Assembly (NCBI GenBank): GCA_032718475.1
Contig: JAUCBJ010008684.1
Location: forward strand, 1-64,000
Direction: 5' to 3'
From: Nemertoderma westbladi
Taxonomy: Eukaryota > Xenacoelomorpha > Nemertodermatida > Nemertodermatidae
Length of the DNA: 64,000 nucleotides
The notes under the pieces are model-generated. The model ran no database searches and was not told the origin of the DNA. It saw only the letters and a program-made list of their open reading frames with translations. Of this stretch, positions 62,799 through 64,000 are shown piece after piece; positions within the stretch are counted from its first letter, which is position 1; every line of letters starts with the position of its first letter. Both the position numbers and the translations under genes were made by a program.

Positions 62799-63985
62799 TT
62801 ATCCGTCGACGCTTGTGGGACACTCTCGCCCCCCCCCCCCCCCTCTCGCCACTAACTTCTCGTTGTGGGGCTCCTGTAGCCCCCCCCCCCCCCACTCGCC
62901 ACATATCACGCCGCTACCTCTTACTTCACTTCTACACCCCTCTCCAGTCGACACCATGTTTCTACTGCGGCTGGATCTATTCACCCCCGCCTCTCTCTCT
63001 ACTACTACCTGGCCTACCAGGCCCCTCTCGGGTTGACTCAACCCCGCCACCTCCTGCCTACCAACTATGTGGCCTACCAGGCCGCCGTCGGGTTGACTCA
63101 ACCCCGCCACTTCCTGCCTACTAACTACGTGGCCTACCAGGCCGCCGTCGGGTTGACTCAACCCCGCCACCTCCTGCCTACCAACTACGCGGCCTACCAG
63201 GCCCCCATCGGGTTGGCTCAACCCCGCCACTTCCGGCCTACTAACTACGCGGCTTACCAGGCCCTCATCGGGTTGGCTCAACCCCGCCACTTCCGGCCTA
63301 CTAACTACGCGGCCTACCAGGCCCTCATCCGCCGGGCTATACACATCCGACGCGTTCACATTAATAGCACCACCGGTATCACCATTGGTTAGATCAATTA
63401 AATCTTCTAACTCAATTAAATTATTTTGTGCACCCAAATTAGAAACGGAATTATTTTGTTCGTTCGAAATAAGATTATTTGAATTATTTTGCGAGACCAC
63501 ATTATTTGAATTATTTTGTAAATTCGGATTTAGATTATTATTTAAATTATTTGGATTATTTTGCGTAACTATATTAGTAACATTAATATTAGAATCATTC
63601 AGATTTAAATTTAAATTACTACTACTAGGTAAAATATTTCTTGCAATAAAGGTTTGGTTAGAATTATCCAATACGGTACTATTAATATTAAGTCGTCTAC
63701 TGTAGTATTATTATTACCTCCCCCGCCCGTACGGTCACACCAGTCTCGGGTCTGTTGTGCGGTCCCTGCAAGTGGGGTATTAATAAATGTTTCCACGGCC
63801 CTTTGCTCCTCGAAAGCACTCGAGCCAGCGTCACTCTCTGATGACCCCATCCACGCCAGTTCCAGTTTGCGCTTCTGTCTAATTTGGTACTGCATAAGCC
63901 CGCTTAGGCGGGTATGTAAATCATCCTGCACACGCTGCCCCTGTTCCACTCTCTCCTTATTCTCCCGCGCGCTCTGCTCGGCCAA
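62799..63985 (-). pseudogene. Gag N-terminal segment with 20-residue repeats (frameshifted)
   Basis: A first frame (from 63985, probably open beyond the window) has SARENKERVEQGQRVQDDLH and a GGGGNNNTT run; a frame change near 63690-63705 leads to a second frame (to 62799) that is extremely Asn-rich (NLNLNLNDSNINVTN) and then has five or six copies of a 20-residue repeat ending EVAGLSQPD. It ends shortly after two runs of Gly codons (poly-C on the + strand, ~62880-62893 and ~62829-62842); another frame continues from the second run into 62740-61910. Confidence 0.6.
63030..63335. repeat. 60-bp coding minisatellite in Gag
   Basis: Five to six 60-bp units of GGGTTGACTCAACCCCGCCA, CTTCCTGCCTACTAACTACG and CGGCCTACCAGGCCGCCGTC type. 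The length is a multiple of three and gives the 20-residue repeat on the minus strand. Confidence 0.9.
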
Positions 63986-64000
63986 TTCCCTCTCTCTTTC

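Larger units (their letters stand above)
54210..63985 (-). mobile_element. Gag-protease LTR element, copy 2 (extends past the window)
   Basis: Minus-strand order from high to low coordinates: Gag N-terminus (63985 on), Gag capsid region (62024-60999), protease (60708-59281), CT-rich tract, exonuclease/zinc-knuckle block (58069-55445), LTR (54210-54967). There is no reverse transcriptase, RNase H or integrase. The other LTR must lie beyond 64000 if it exists. Collinear with copy 1 except that the exonuclease block is absent there. Confidence 0.72.

Overview
This window is animal (metazoan) nuclear DNA: one spliced host gene at the left and about 50 kb of nested mobile elements and satellites. 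The host gene is a dystrophin-family gene. Eleven consecutive exons (4036-10494, + strand) encode both actin-binding calponin-homology domains and the first spectrin-like repeats, with GT-AG borders and matching phases throughout. The species is not decidable; an invertebrate, probably marine, with short introns here is my guess. No later dystrophin exon was seen, so the rest of the window may be one very long dystrophin intron (inference).

Layout. 1-1214: ~60-bp satellite, interrupted by a non-autonomous piggyBac-type element (1219-3739, TTAA target duplication) that itself carries an 18-bp-type minisatellite. 4036-10494: dystrophin exons; the intron at 6350-8808 holds ~57 tandem copies of the end of the preceding exon plus its 5' splice site. 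10585-12606: two foldback MITE-like elements, a repeat unit with a tRNA-derived SINE, and a short palindromic satellite. 12613-24583: BEL/Pao-like LTR element with a 1662-codon Gag-protease reading frame from which reverse transcriptase is missing. 24584-26893: more of the repeat unit and a 1.4-kb palindromic satellite. 27171-34398: degraded minus-strand LTR element (Gag-protease type, no reverse transcriptase) into which a LINE (28681-32341) inserted with a 10-bp target duplication.

34399-44057: a Polinton/Maverick-like virus-derived element on the + strand with packaging ATPase, integrase, two paralogous putative virion proteins, a basic virion-type protein, major-capsid candidate, adenain-type protease and a DnaQ-like protein, in tight order. 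It lacks a visible DNA polymerase B. Two genes carry a single in-frame TAA (a RING protein and the integrase); most others are open. 44116-45389: a solo LTR-like copy of the BEL element's LTR. 45390-52816: AT-rich sequence without recognised genes, with tRNA-like SINE pieces and two striking hairpins. 52817-53853: minus-strand BEL pol remnant. 54210-64000: a second, longer copy of the minus-strand Gag-protease LTR family; between LTR and protease it carries a broken multidomain gene with a DEDD-type (EXD/RNase D-like) exonuclease and zinc knuckles, absent from the first copy.

Themes: two LTR families without reverse transcriptase, a near-intact capsid-coding virus-like element, and tandem arrays built from functional pieces (splice site, palindrome, Gag codons). 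All identifications come from reading the sequence; no database search was run.
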